A DNA stretch of 64,000 bases, taken from NCBI GenBank assembly GCA_046330225.1, contig JAXLTD010000005.1, positions 62,001-126,000 on the forward strand. The letters run 5' to 3'. Shown here piece by piece: positions 17,602 through 27,817 of the stretch. The notes beneath the pieces were generated by a model that had not been told where the DNA came from, ran no database searches, and saw only the letters and a program-made list of their open reading frames with translations. Each line of letters opens with the position of its first letter. Within the stretch, counting starts at the first letter, position 1. The DNA is from CANJIV01 sp046330225 (GTDB lineage Bacteria; Actinomycetota; Thermoleophilia; Solirubrobacterales; Solirubrobacteraceae). The translations under genes were made by a program, and so were the position numbers.

Positions 17602-17645
17602 ACTCTAGCTAGTTGTCCAACTACTCGCGCCGATTCCCGTAGGAT
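17602..17645. promoter_or_regulatory. TetR operator and divergent promoters
   Basis: TAGTTG-TC-CAACTA (17610-17623) is a perfect palindrome. TAGGAT (17640-17645) lies 8 bp before the tetR ATG and would give a leaderless mRNA. On the other strand TAGAGT (17602-17607) lies 2 bp from the palindrome and could drive the copper operon. A dimer on the palindrome would affect both. Confidence 0.55.
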
Positions 17646-17653
17646 GCCGCCGA

Positions 17654-18262
17654 ATGGCGACCGAGCGCAGCGGAAGGCAGGACCGCGCCGAAGCGCGCCG
17701 CGAGCGCATCCTGCGCGCGACGCTGGAGGTGATCGGCGAGGCGGGAATCGCCGCCGTCACCCACCGGGCGGTCGCCGGGCGCGCCGACGTGCCGCTCGGG
17801 TCGATGACGTACTACTTCGCCTCCAAGGACGACCTCCTGCGGGAGTCGCTGCTCCTGTTCGTCGAGGAGGAGGTCGTGCGGCTGCACGCCCTCGCCGAGT
17901 CGATCGTCGGCAGCGGCCTCACGGTCGAGCAGATCGCGCAGGCCTTTGCCGAGGAGCTCGCCAGCCACGCGCATGCCGAGCGCGTCCTGACCGTCGCGCA
18001 GTTCGAGCTCTACCTCGAGAGCGCGCGCAACGAGGCGCTGCAGGCCGCCGCGGCCCGCTGCTTCACGGCCTACGAAGACGTCACCGAGGCCGCGCTGCGC
18101 GCGGTCGGCGTCGAGGACCCGGGTGCCACTGCGCTCTTCGTCGCCCTGAGCGACGGCCTGGCGCTGCGCCGCCTCGCGGCGCCCGGGCTCGTGCAGCCGG
18201 AGCTGCGCGACGGGCTGCTCCAGCTCATCCGGTCGCTGCCGGGCGCGGCCGCGGCAGACTGA
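17654..18262 (+). CDS. TetR-family transcriptional regulator
   Basis: A 202-residue regulator. The N-terminal helix-turn-helix is clear: R-I-L-R-A-T-L-E-V-I-G-E-A-G, then T-H-R-A-V-A-G-R-A-D-V-P-L-G-S-M-T-Y-Y-F. The C-terminal ligand domain is helical and resembles the TetR_C_6 group. It is divergent from the multicopper oxidase operon with an operator-like palindrome between them, so it probably represses itself and possibly that operon. The ligand is unknown. Its stop codon lies inside a strong hairpin. Confidence 0.9.
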   Translation: MATERSGRQDRAEARRERILRATLEVIGEAGIAAVTHRAVAGRADVPLGSMTYYFASKDDLLRESLLLFVEEEVVRLHALAESIVGSGLTVEQIAQAFAEELASHAHAERVLTVAQFELYLESARNEALQAAAARCFTAYEDVTEAALRAVGVEDPGATALFVALSDGLALRRLAAPGLVQPELRDGLLQLIRSLPGAAAAD

Positions 18263-18288
18263 GCGCGGCGCGACCGCCGCGCTCAGTC
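18257..18288. terminator. hairpin at end of tetR
   Basis: GACTGAGCGCGGCG, a 4-nt loop CGAC, then CGCCGCGCTCAGTC: 14 bp perfect stem beginning just before the tetR TGA. It may also stop the convergent VOC transcript. Confidence 0.75.
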
Positions 18289-18311
18289 GCGCACGAGGGC
18301 GACGTCGCGGC

Positions 18312-19088
18312 CTACTCGGCCGGCGCGGCCATCGCGACCACGGCGAACATGGCGCCCTGCGGGTCGACGAGGACGGCGAGCCGCCCGATCGGGATGTCGA
18401 TGGGCCCGAACGCGAGCGTGCCGCCGAGCTCCTTGACCTTCGCGACGGCGGCGTCGCAGTCCTCGACCGCGAAGTAGGCCAGCCAGTTCGGCGGCATCTC
18501 AGCGGGCCACTGGTCGTTCATCTGGATCATCCCGGCGACCATGTCGTCGCCGAGCATCCAGGTCGTGTAGGGCATGTCGCCCATGGGCTGGTCGTCGCCG
18601 CGCCAGCCGAACACGGGGCCGTAGAACGACTTGGCCGCCTCGGTGTCTCGCGACTGCAGCTCGTTCCACGTCAGCGCGCCGGGCTCGTTGACCCGCCCGG
18701 CCCCGATGTGATCGCGCGCCTGCCAGACGCCGAAGGCGGCGCCCGAGGCGTCGGTGAAGACCGCCATGCGGCCGACGGTCATCACGTCCATCGGCTCGAC
18801 GATCGCCGACCCGCCGGCCTCCGTGACCCGGGCCGCGGTGGCGTCGGCGTCGGCGGTCGCGATGTAGGTCAGCCACACGGTCGGCTGCCCCTCGGACATG
18901 TGCTGCATCATCCCGGCGACCGGCTGGCCGCCGAGCATGCACATCCGGTAGCCGCCGGCCTCGGGCGGCCCGGGCTGGATGTCCCACCCGAACAGGGCGG
19001 AGTAGAAGGCAGTGGAGGCTTCGACGTCGGGGGTGCCGAGGTCGACCCAGGAAGGCGTCCCGGGGGCGTAGCTGGTGCGCTCGGACAT
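18312..19088 (-). CDS. VOC-family protein, two glyoxalase-like domains
   Basis: A 258-residue protein made of two tandem vicinal-oxygen-chelate domains, about residues 10-125 and 135-255. Each begins with W-V/W-N, a D-x-E-A-S/A-x-x-F-Y-x-x-x-F-G-W helix and ends with A-V-F-T-D-A-S-G-A-A-F or A-V-L-V-D-P-Q-G-A-M-F strands. Such two-domain proteins are common in Actinomycetota and include putative hydroxylases and antibiotic-binding proteins; metal ligands are poorly conserved here. No signal peptide. Function uncertain beyond the fold. Confidence 0.85.
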   Translation of the reverse strand: MSERTSYAPGTPSWVDLGTPDVEASTAFYSALFGWDIQPGPPEAGGYRMCMLGGQPVAGMMQHMSEGQPTVWLTYIATADADATAARVTEAGGSAIVEPMDVMTVGRMAVFTDASGAAFGVWQARDHIGAGRVNEPGALTWNELQSRDTEAAKSFYGPVFGWRGDDQPMGDMPYTTWMLGDDMVAGMIQMNDQWPAEMPPNWLAYFAVEDCDAAVAKVKELGGTLAFGPIDIPIGRLAVLVDPQGAMFAVVAMAAPAE

Positions 19089-19170
19089 TGCGGGCGGACT
19101 CCTTGCGTCGGGGGTGGAGTGATCCGATCACGCCAGCCGGCCCGGCGCAAGGGGGAGCGCCGTTCGTTCA

Positions 19171-19307
19171 CGGCTGCGCCACGCCGTGTCGATCTCCGAC
19201 GCGAGCTGCGCGGCGGTCGCCGAGGCGCGGGGGCGCCGCTCGTCACCTGCGACGCGCGCCTCGCGTCCGTGGGCGCGATCCGGGCCGAGGTCGAGCTGTT
19301 CGGCTGA
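19171..19307 (+). pseudogene. vapC (PIN-domain toxin) C-terminal remnant
   Basis: Read with one base restored in a GGGGG run near 19227, this strand encodes R-L-R-H-A-V-S-I-S-D-A-S-C-A-A-V-A-E-A-R followed by G-A-P-L-V-T-C-D-A-R-L-A and E-V-E-L-F-G then TGA. This matches the last third of VapC PIN-domain nucleases, including the D-A...V-A-E-A and L-V-T-x-D-x-R-L-A blocks that hold two acidic active-site residues. The N-terminal two thirds are absent: upstream lies the start of the VOC gene. No antitoxin is next to it. Confidence 0.6.
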
Positions 19308-19440
19308 CCGCCCGTGCCGCGCGGGCTCCGTGGTCGCGCGCCCGGCCCGCGGCAAGGGCGGCGAGCCCGAGGCCGGCCAGCGGCACCGCAGCGAGGAGCG
19401 TCTCCTCGACCGGCAGGCCCAGGATGTGGGCAAGGATCAT
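19243..19440 (-). CDS. small membrane protein, 65 residues
   Basis: Begins M-I-L-A-H-I-L-G-L-P-V-E-E-T-L-L followed by a hydrophobic segment (about residues 14-32) and an arginine-rich tail. Small one-helix proteins opening with a similar H-x-x-G-x-P-V-E-E pattern recur in actinobacterial genomes as I recall them, but no function is known. It follows a hairpin that ends the upstream cox run and overlaps the antisense vapC remnant. No clear ribosome binding site, so real but uncertain. Confidence 0.4.
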   Translation of the reverse strand: MILAHILGLPVEETLLAAVPLAGLGLAALAAGRARDHGARAARAVSRTARPRPGSRPRTRGARRR

Positions 19441-19462
19441 CGGCCCGCGGCTCCGCGGGCCG
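19441..19462 (-). terminator. terminator of the cox gene run
   Basis: CGGCCCGCGG-CT-CCGCGGGCCG, a perfect 10-bp stem with a 2-nt loop, starting 6 bp after the stop of the XdhC-YHS gene, the last gene of the 11-kb run. Confidence 0.65.
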
Positions 19463-19467
19463 GGCCG

Positions 19468-20469
19468 CTAGGCGCCATCGCCGGCGCGCTGCTTCGCGTA
19501 GGTGTCCCGGCAGCCTTCGCGGCAGAAGTAGAACCGTTCGCCGCCGATGTCGAGGTGCAGGCTCGCCTCGGCAGCGACGACCTCCATCCCGCAGATGGGG
19601 TCGATGGCGATCTGCACCGCCGTTGGCAGCGGGCCCGCGACAGCCTCGCCGGCGGGCTCGGCGGGCGCTGGAGCGCGGTCGGAGCGCCCGGCCACGAGCT
19701 CGGCGAGGATCGCGATCGCCACGTCCCCTGGGGCGCGCGCCCCGATGTCCAGGCCGGCCGGGGTGTGCACGGCCGCCCGCCGGTCCTCGCCGACGTCGAG
19801 GGCCGCGAGGACCGCGGCGCCGCGCACGGGGCTCGCGACGAGGCCGACATAGCCCACGCCGGCCTCCAGCGCGCGCGTGAGCAGGGCCTCCTCGTCGTTG
19901 CCGTGGGAGGCGACGATCACCGCGGCGTCGGCGGCGTCCGGCACGACGGCGGCCGCCTTGCCGCGCAGGACGGCGTACCCCGCGGCCTGCGCGACGCCCT
20001 CGAGCGCGATGGCGATCGGCGTGTCGCCGGCGATGACGATCCGGGGCGCCGGGAGCTGCGGGTCGAGGAAGACCTCCAGCGTGCCGCCGCTCAGGCACGG
20101 GTTGTGGGCGACGGCGACCCCGTCCTCGGCGGCGGGCTCGCCGCCGTCGGGCGGGGCGTCGGGCACGATCCGCAGCACGACCGCTTCGCCCGTCTCCAGC
20201 GCGCGGGCGGCATGGAGCCGCACCGAGGTCTCGGCGCACGTGCCGCCGACGAAGCCCTCGATCGTCCCGTCGGCGAGCACGAGCGCGGTGTTGCCCGGCC
20301 GGGCGCTCGTCGGGCGCACGGCGCGGACGACCGTCGCCTGCACGAACGGCTGGCGCTCGGCGGCGAGGCGCTGCATCCGCTCGGCGAGGTCGCGCCCGAT
20401 CACCGGCCCGCCCCCGGCGTGGCGCTGCTCCAGCCCGTGCGCCTCAGCGAGGCGAGGCCGGCGGGGCAT
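19468..20469 (-). CDS. XdhC/CoxF-family maturation factor with C-terminal YHS domain
   Basis: A 333-residue protein. Residues about 25-110 are an XdhC_CoxI domain (R-P-T-S-A-R-P-G-N-T-A-L-V, then G-F-V-G-G-T-C-A-E). Residues about 145-255 are a Rossmann-like XdhC_C domain (I-V-I-A-G-D-T-P-I-A ... V-G-Y-V-G-L-V-A-S). Residues about 285-330 form a YHS domain (D-P-I-C-G-M-E-V ... F-Y-F-C-R-E-G-C), a small metal-binding module. XdhC/CoxF proteins insert the sulfurated or copper-bearing molybdenum cofactor into hydroxylases. The added YHS metal site in a CO dehydrogenase cluster hints at copper handling, which is inference. A GTG at 20403 is an alternative start, closer to family N-termini. Confidence 0.85.
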   Translation of the reverse strand: MPRRPRLAEAHGLEQRHAGGGPVIGRDLAERMQRLAAERQPFVQATVVRAVRPTSARPGNTALVLADGTIEGFVGGTCAETSVRLHAARALETGEAVVLRIVPDAPPDGGEPAAEDGVAVAHNPCLSGGTLEVFLDPQLPAPRIVIAGDTPIAIALEGVAQAAGYAVLRGKAAAVVPDAADAAVIVASHGNDEEALLTRALEAGVGYVGLVASPVRGAAVLAALDVGEDRRAAVHTPAGLDIGARAPGDVAIAILAELVAGRSDRAPAPAEPAGEAVAGPLPTAVQIAIDPICGMEVVAAEASLHLDIGGERFYFCREGCRDTYAKQRAGDGA

Positions 20470-20581
20470 TCCTCGGTTGCAGCCACCTGCCGTCTCCCTC
20501 CCTCGGGGCGCGCGGAATCCGACGCCGCCGGATGACTATGGCCCGCGCACGCTGGCCCGTCAAGGACACCTGGGCGATCGC

Positions 20582-20866
20582 TCAGGGCCCGGCTCCCGGC
20601 GGGCCGCCGCGCAGGGTGCGCGGGTCGACCGACTCGTCGACCGCCACCACGTTGACCGTCCGGCAGCGGCCGCAGCGGATCCGCACCCGCTTGCTCATGT
20701 ACTGCGGGTCCATGCTGGCGGCCAGGACGTTCGCGCACGACACGCACACGTAGTCGTCGGGACCGTTGCCGCTGAAGACCGGCCGCGCGGGGTCCTCCTG
20801 CACCGCCGTCCCGCCGCCGAGCGGCACCTCGCCCTCGCGGACCTCGCGCATCGTCTTGGTCGCCAT
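20582..20866 (-). CDS. zinc-ribbon small protein of the cox cluster
   Basis: A 94-residue soluble protein with a C-V-S-C pair near residue 41 and a C-G-R-C pair near residue 65, separated by a basic strand (S-K-R-V-R-I-R): a classical zinc ribbon. Flanks are polar and glycine/proline-rich. I know no named family. It lies between coxG and the XdhC-YHS gene in the same orientation, so it is probably co-transcribed and may assist assembly or regulation. Confidence 0.65.
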   Translation of the reverse strand: MATKTMREVREGEVPLGGGTAVQEDPARPVFSGNGPDDYVCVSCANVLAASMDPQYMSKRVRIRCGRCRTVNVVAVDESVDPRTLRGGPPGAGP

Positions 20867-20902
20867 CGCCGTGTCGTCCCGTTTCGCGCCAGCCGGCGAC
20901 CG

Positions 20903-21331
20903 TCACATCGTGGCCAGCCGCTGGGTGAAGTCCTTGATCAGCGCGTCGAGCACCGTGCTCACGACGCCCTCGCCCATCGACGCCGCCTTGCCGCTGATCT
21001 GCGCCGCGGTGTGGACCGTGCCGCCGTCGCCCTGCAGCTCGAACACGACGTCGGCGTTGGCGAAGCCCTGGCCGCCCGCCTCGCGCGACTTGATCTTCAG
21101 CACGGCGCGGTGGGCGGCCTCGTCCTTCTCGGCGACCTCGACCGTGCCGGTGAAGGTCATCGACATCGCGCCCATGCGCACGAGGATCTCGGCCTTGACC
21201 AGGTCGGGCGAGACCGCCTCCAGGACCTTGCCGCCTTCGACGCATGGGATCACGCGCTCCAGGTCGGTGATCGCCGTCCAGTTCTCGTCGATCGGCTTGC
21301 CGGTCGTGAAGGGGTGATCGAGCTTCACCAT
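20903..21331 (-). CDS. coxG: CoxG, SRPBCC-family CO dehydrogenase accessory protein
   Basis: A 142-residue SRPBCC (START-like) protein: P-F-T-T-G-K-P-I-D-E-N-W, P-C-V-E-G-G, A-E-I-L-V-R-M-G-A-M-S-M-T-F-T-G-T-V and I-S-G-K-A-A-S-M-G-E-G are the CoxG signatures. In mycobacteria CoxG has been linked to binding menaquinone and carrying it between membrane and CO dehydrogenase. Here the protein ends right after the SRPBCC fold, with no C-terminal membrane-anchoring extension. An AAGGAGAA site precedes the ATG. Confidence 0.9.
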   Translation of the reverse strand: MVKLDHPFTTGKPIDENWTAITDLERVIPCVEGGKVLEAVSPDLVKAEILVRMGAMSMTFTGTVEVAEKDEAAHRAVLKIKSREAGGQGFANADVVFELQGDGGTVHTAAQISGKAASMGEGVVSTVLDALIKDFTQRLATM

Positions 21332-21400
21332 CGGGGTTCTCCTTCGTCGTGGGTGCGGGGTAGGGGCGGGCGGCGGCGCGGGGCGCCGCCGGGCCGCGGA

Positions 21401-21949
21401 TCAGCCGGGGCGCAGCGTCGCGCTGACCGCGACCTCGACCTCGTCGGCGACCTTGAGCGTTCCGAAGAGGATCGAGAACGGCTTGATGCCCCAGGCCGAC
21501 TGCGTGACGATCGCGCTGCCGGTGATGGCGCCGTCGGGCGCGAGCGCCAGCTCGAACGCGATCGGGCGGTGCGTGCCGCCGAGCTCGAGCTCGCCCTCGA
21601 CGTGCAGGCGGCCAGGCTCGTCCCCGGGCGTGATCGCCGTGGAGCGGAACTCGATCGCGGTGCGCTTGAGGACGTCGTCGTCGATCGACTGCTTGATGCT
21701 GGCCTTCTCCTCGTCGCCCAGCGCCTGCATGCCGCCCGAGCCCTCGAGGACCTCGAGCGAGCTCGCGTCCGCCGTGAGGGCGATCCCGGCCGGGATCCCG
21801 TCCGCGCCGACCTGCACCGTGGCCTCCCACGCTGTCACCGCGATCACGAGGTTGTGGCCGGCTTTCGCGGCCGCACCGGTCTTGCCCGTCTTGACCGTGA
21901 GCGCGGCCTGGTCCGGGCCGAGGGTGTAGGTGCCGGCGTCGATCGACAT
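21401..21949 (-). CDS. YceI-family lipid-binding protein
   Basis: A 182-residue YceI-like beta-barrel, a lipocalin-type fold that binds isoprenoid lipids in known members. Seen: an N-terminal I-D-A-G-T-Y-T-L, L-T-A-D-A-S-S-L-E-V, and the C-terminal V-E-G-E-L-E-L-G-G-T-H-R-P-I-A-F. There is no signal peptide, unlike secreted YceI proteins, so it acts in the cytoplasm. Within a CO dehydrogenase cluster, quinone or polyisoprenoid binding would fit (inference). It lies 8 bp after the CoxL-like fragment gene. Confidence 0.8.
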   Translation of the reverse strand: MSIDAGTYTLGPDQAALTVKTGKTGAAAKAGHNLVIAVTAWEATVQVGADGIPAGIALTADASSLEVLEGSGGMQALGDEEKASIKQSIDDDVLKRTAIEFRSTAITPGDEPGRLHVEGELELGGTHRPIAFELALAPDGAITGSAIVTQSAWGIKPFSILFGTLKVADEVEVAVSATLRPG

Positions 21950-21957
21950 GCGCGCGC

Positions 21958-22413
21958 TCAGTCCGTGTAGACGGCCTGGGCGTCGAGGCCGCCCTCGACG
22001 CCGGGGGGCAGGGCGCCGGTCCCGTGGGCGTAGAGGGCGATGTCGGCGATCGTCTGGGACTGCGGCTCCGCGCCGGGGCTGACGAACGCGCCGTCGCGCC
22101 ACTCGAGCTGCTCGGCGGGCGTCGCGAGCGCCACGCCGGCGATCAGCCGTGCCTTGGCCAGGATCTTGTCGCTGGCGCTGGCGATCGCCGCGGAGGCGCC
22201 GGGCGACGGGCTGGTGTTGAAGCCGTGCCCCGTGCCGAACCGGTTCGTGTCGGCCGGGACGACCTTCACGTCGAGCGCCGGGACGCCGAGCTCCTGCGCG
22301 ACCTGCTCGGCGTAGCGGCTCTCGTTGCCATCGGGCTCGGTGGTCAGGCTCAGCACCATCTTGCCGGTCGGATGGATGCGCAGGAAGACCGCGCGGTAGG
22401 CCTCATCGGACAT
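21958..22413 (-). CDS. stand-alone CoxL-like segment (non-catalytic mini-paralog)
   Basis: A 151-residue protein that aligns end to end with about residues 490-634 of the CoxL encoded in this same run: I-H-P-T-G-K at the start, V-A-Q-E-L-G-V-P, D-T, K-A-R-L-I-A, L-E-W-R-D-G, I-A-D-I-A and G-V-E-G-G-L-D-A-Q at the end. It lacks the CoxL active-site motif, and where CoxL has the cofactor-binding Q-G-Q-G-H-E-T-T it has P-D-G-N-E-S-R. It is an intact gene with its own GAGAGGAG site, not debris. A structural, scaffold or chaperone role is possible; function unknown. Confidence 0.85.
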   Translation of the reverse strand: MSDEAYRAVFLRIHPTGKMVLSLTTEPDGNESRYAEQVAQELGVPALDVKVVPADTNRFGTGHGFNTSPSPGASAAIASASDKILAKARLIAGVALATPAEQLEWRDGAFVSPGAEPQSQTIADIALYAHGTGALPPGVEGGLDAQAVYTD

Positions 22414-22416
22414 GGC

Positions 22417-22617
22417 TCACGCTCCTCTCGGGGATGGGTCTGGGTTCGGGGCCGGCGGCTGCTCCTGCGCCAGGCGCTGGCGCTCCTGGTGGGCCGTCAG
22501 GGCGTTGTGATCCTCGCGGTCGCAGAAGGCCGGCTGGGGGCCGCCGAGCGGGTGCGGGGGCACCGCCGGGCGCTCGCAGCCCGGGTAGATGCAGGTCTTC
22601 GCCGGCGGGTCGGTCAT
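22417..22617 (-). CDS. zinc-finger mini-protein of the cox cluster, 66 residues
   Basis: Contains C-I-Y-P-G-C, then H-P-L, then F-C-D-R-E-D-H-N-A-L-T-A-H-Q-E-R-Q-R-L: Cys and His residues spaced to bind one zinc, followed by a charged helix and a proline-rich tail. A GAAAGGA ribosome binding site precedes the ATG. It lies 10 bp after coxE and 3 bp before the CoxL-like fragment gene, so it is tightly embedded in the operon. No family recognised. Confidence 0.7.
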   Translation of the reverse strand: MTDPPAKTCIYPGCERPAVPPHPLGGPQPAFCDREDHNALTAHQERQRLAQEQPPAPNPDPSPRGA

Positions 22618-22627
22618 GGCCGTCCTT

Positions 22628-24004
22628 TCACCGGGTCCATCCCGGCGTCGTGTTGCCGCGGCTCGGCCCGTAGCCGCTCGGCATCGCCACCGAGCTGCCC
22701 GGGACCGGCGTCGCGCTCGCCCACGGCTCATCGGGCTCGGCCTCCGCGGCCGGCGGCGGCACGGCCGGGCCGGCGCCGGCGGCGGACGGGACGCCCCGGG
22801 GGGCGGCGATGGCCTCGACGACCTCGTCGAGCGCGCCGAGCGTGTGCCCGCTCACCAGCGCGTCGCAGTGCTGCAGCGCTGCGGCCATCCCGCCGGCCTG
22901 AGGGGAGAACCCGGTGGCGGCGGCACGCGGGTTGACCCAGACGATCCGGTAGGCCAGTCGGGCGAGGCGCTCCATCTCCCGGCCCACGACGGCGGGGTCG
23001 CCCCGCTCCCAGCCGTCGGACAGGATCACGATCACCGCGCCGCGGGCCATGCCGCGCCGGCCGTGGCGGTCGTTGAAGGCCTTGAGCGCGTCGCCGATGC
23101 GCGTGCCGCTGGACCAGTCGGGGGCCGCCGCGACCGCCCGCTGCAGCGCGCGCTCGGGGTTGCGCGAGTGAAGCGACCGGGTCAGGCGGGTCAGCCGCGT
23201 CGCGAAGACGAACGCCTCGGCGTGCGGGCCGGCGCCGGCGGCACAGGTCAGGAACTGCAGGTAGGCGCGTGCGTAGGGCTCCATCGAGCCCGAGATGTCG
23301 AGCAGCAGCACGAGGCGGCGGGGGACGACGCGCCGGCGCCGGCGGGCCAGGCGGATCGGGTCGCCCGCGGTGCGCAGGCTCCCCCGCAGCGTGCGCCGAA
23401 GGTCGACGTGCTCGCCGTGGCGGGCGCGCTCGCGCCGCCGCGTCCGCCGGGCCGGCGTGGCGATGCGCAGGCGCTCCATCAGGCGGCGGATCTCGATCAG
23501 CTCGCCCGGCTCGAGCGCGTCGAAGCGCTTGGCGCGCAGCACCTCCTCGGCGCTGGGGGCCACCGGAACGGCGACGTCGCGCTCGGGACCCTCCGGGCCC
23601 GGAGGCGACGGCGCCGCGAAGGCGTCGCTGGCGGGCGGCGCGTCCGCGCCGGCGCCAGGCCGCTCGTCCGGCGGCGGGCCGGCGGGCCGCTCGTCGGGCG
23701 GCGCCGGGGCGCGCTGGAGCTCCTCTGCCTCGAGCCCGGGCGGCGCGTCGGCCGCGCCGAAGACCGAGGCGAACACGGCGTCGAAGGCCGGGACCTGCGC
23801 CGAGCCCGACACCAGCGCCGAGCGGGCCGTCCAGTACAGGCGCCGGCGCGTGATGGGCTTCACGAGCGCCAGCGCGTCGGCGAAGCGCGCCGCCCGCTCC
23901 GCGGTGACCGGGACGCCGGCCGCGTGCAGGCGGCGCGCGAAGGCGGCGGCCAGCGCCGGGAGGTCAAGCTCGATCGTCTCGACGGTGAACGGCTGCTCGG
24001 GCAT
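22628..24004 (-). CDS. coxE: VWA-domain protein CoxE
   Basis: A 458-residue protein with a C-terminal von Willebrand A domain holding an intact MIDAS site (L-L-L-D-I-S-G-S-M, then T at S-S-G-T-R and the D-G-W-E-R-G-D loop). The middle (about residues 95-150) is a proline/alanine linker. CoxE works with the MoxR ATPase CoxD in maturing the Cu-Mo centre of CO dehydrogenase. It follows coxD closely; a GTG at 24019 that overlaps the coxD stop (GTGA) is an alternative start five residues upstream. Confidence 0.92.
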   Translation of the reverse strand: MPEQPFTVETIELDLPALAAAFARRLHAAGVPVTAERAARFADALALVKPITRRRLYWTARSALVSGSAQVPAFDAVFASVFGAADAPPGLEAEELQRAPAPPDERPAGPPPDERPGAGADAPPASDAFAAPSPPGPEGPERDVAVPVAPSAEEVLRAKRFDALEPGELIEIRRLMERLRIATPARRTRRRERARHGEHVDLRRTLRGSLRTAGDPIRLARRRRRVVPRRLVLLLDISGSMEPYARAYLQFLTCAAGAGPHAEAFVFATRLTRLTRSLHSRNPERALQRAVAAAPDWSSGTRIGDALKAFNDRHGRRGMARGAVIVILSDGWERGDPAVVGREMERLARLAYRIVWVNPRAAATGFSPQAGGMAAALQHCDALVSGHTLGALDEVVEAIAAPRGVPSAAGAGPAVPPPAAEAEPDEPWASATPVPGSSVAMPSGYGPSRGNTTPGWTR

Positions 24005-24015
24005 CGGGCCGCGCG

Positions 24016-24939
<924 letters not shown>

Positions 24940-24949
24940 GCCGGCCCGC

Positions 24950-27334
<2,385 letters not shown>

Positions 27335-27337
27335 CGA

Positions 27338-27814
27338 TCAGGCCTCCTGGTTGGCGGCGTCGTGCTCGGCGGCCCAGCGGACCGCCGCGACGATGTTCTG
27401 GTACCCGGTGCAGCGGCAGATCGAGCCGGAGATCGCGGTGCGGATCTCGAGGTCGGTCGGGTCGGGGTTCTCGTCCAGCAGCGCCCGGCTGGTCATGAGC
27501 ATCCCGGGCGTGCAGAACCCGCACTGCAGCGCGTGCTTCTCGTGGAAGCCCTGCTGGACCGGGTCGAGCCGGCCGTCGACCTCGAGCGACTCGACCGTGC
27601 GGATCTCGTGCCCCTCGCACATCACCGCCAGGGTGGTGCAGGACTTGACCGGCTTGCCGTCCATCAGCACGACGCAGGCGCCGCAGTTGGACGTGTCGCA
27701 GCCCCAGTGGGTGCCGGTGAGCCCGGGCGTGTCGCGGATGAAGTGCACGAGCAGCAGCCGCGGCTCGATGTCGCGCGTCACGGGGGCGCCGTTGATCGTG
27801 ATCGTCACCTGCAT
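27338..27814 (-). CDS. coxS: CO dehydrogenase small iron-sulfur subunit
   Basis: A 158-residue subunit with two [2Fe-2S] clusters. The N-terminal plant-type ferredoxin ligands are C39, C44, C47 and C59; the C-terminal cluster uses C-G-F-C-T-P-G and C-R-C-T-G-Y. It passes electrons from the molybdenum site to the FAD of CoxM. A GGAGG site precedes the ATG, and coxM ends 3 bp upstream. Confidence 0.97.
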   Translation of the reverse strand: MQVTITINGAPVTRDIEPRLLLVHFIRDTPGLTGTHWGCDTSNCGACVVLMDGKPVKSCTTLAVMCEGHEIRTVESLEVDGRLDPVQQGFHEKHALQCGFCTPGMLMTSRALLDENPDPTDLEIRTAISGSICRCTGYQNIVAAVRWAAEHDAANQEA

Positions 27815-27817
27815 GGT

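Noticed and set aside
18708..19307. 199-codon plus-strand gene over the VOC region
   Set aside because: Most of it is antisense to the VOC gene; only its last part is meaningful, as the vapC remnant.
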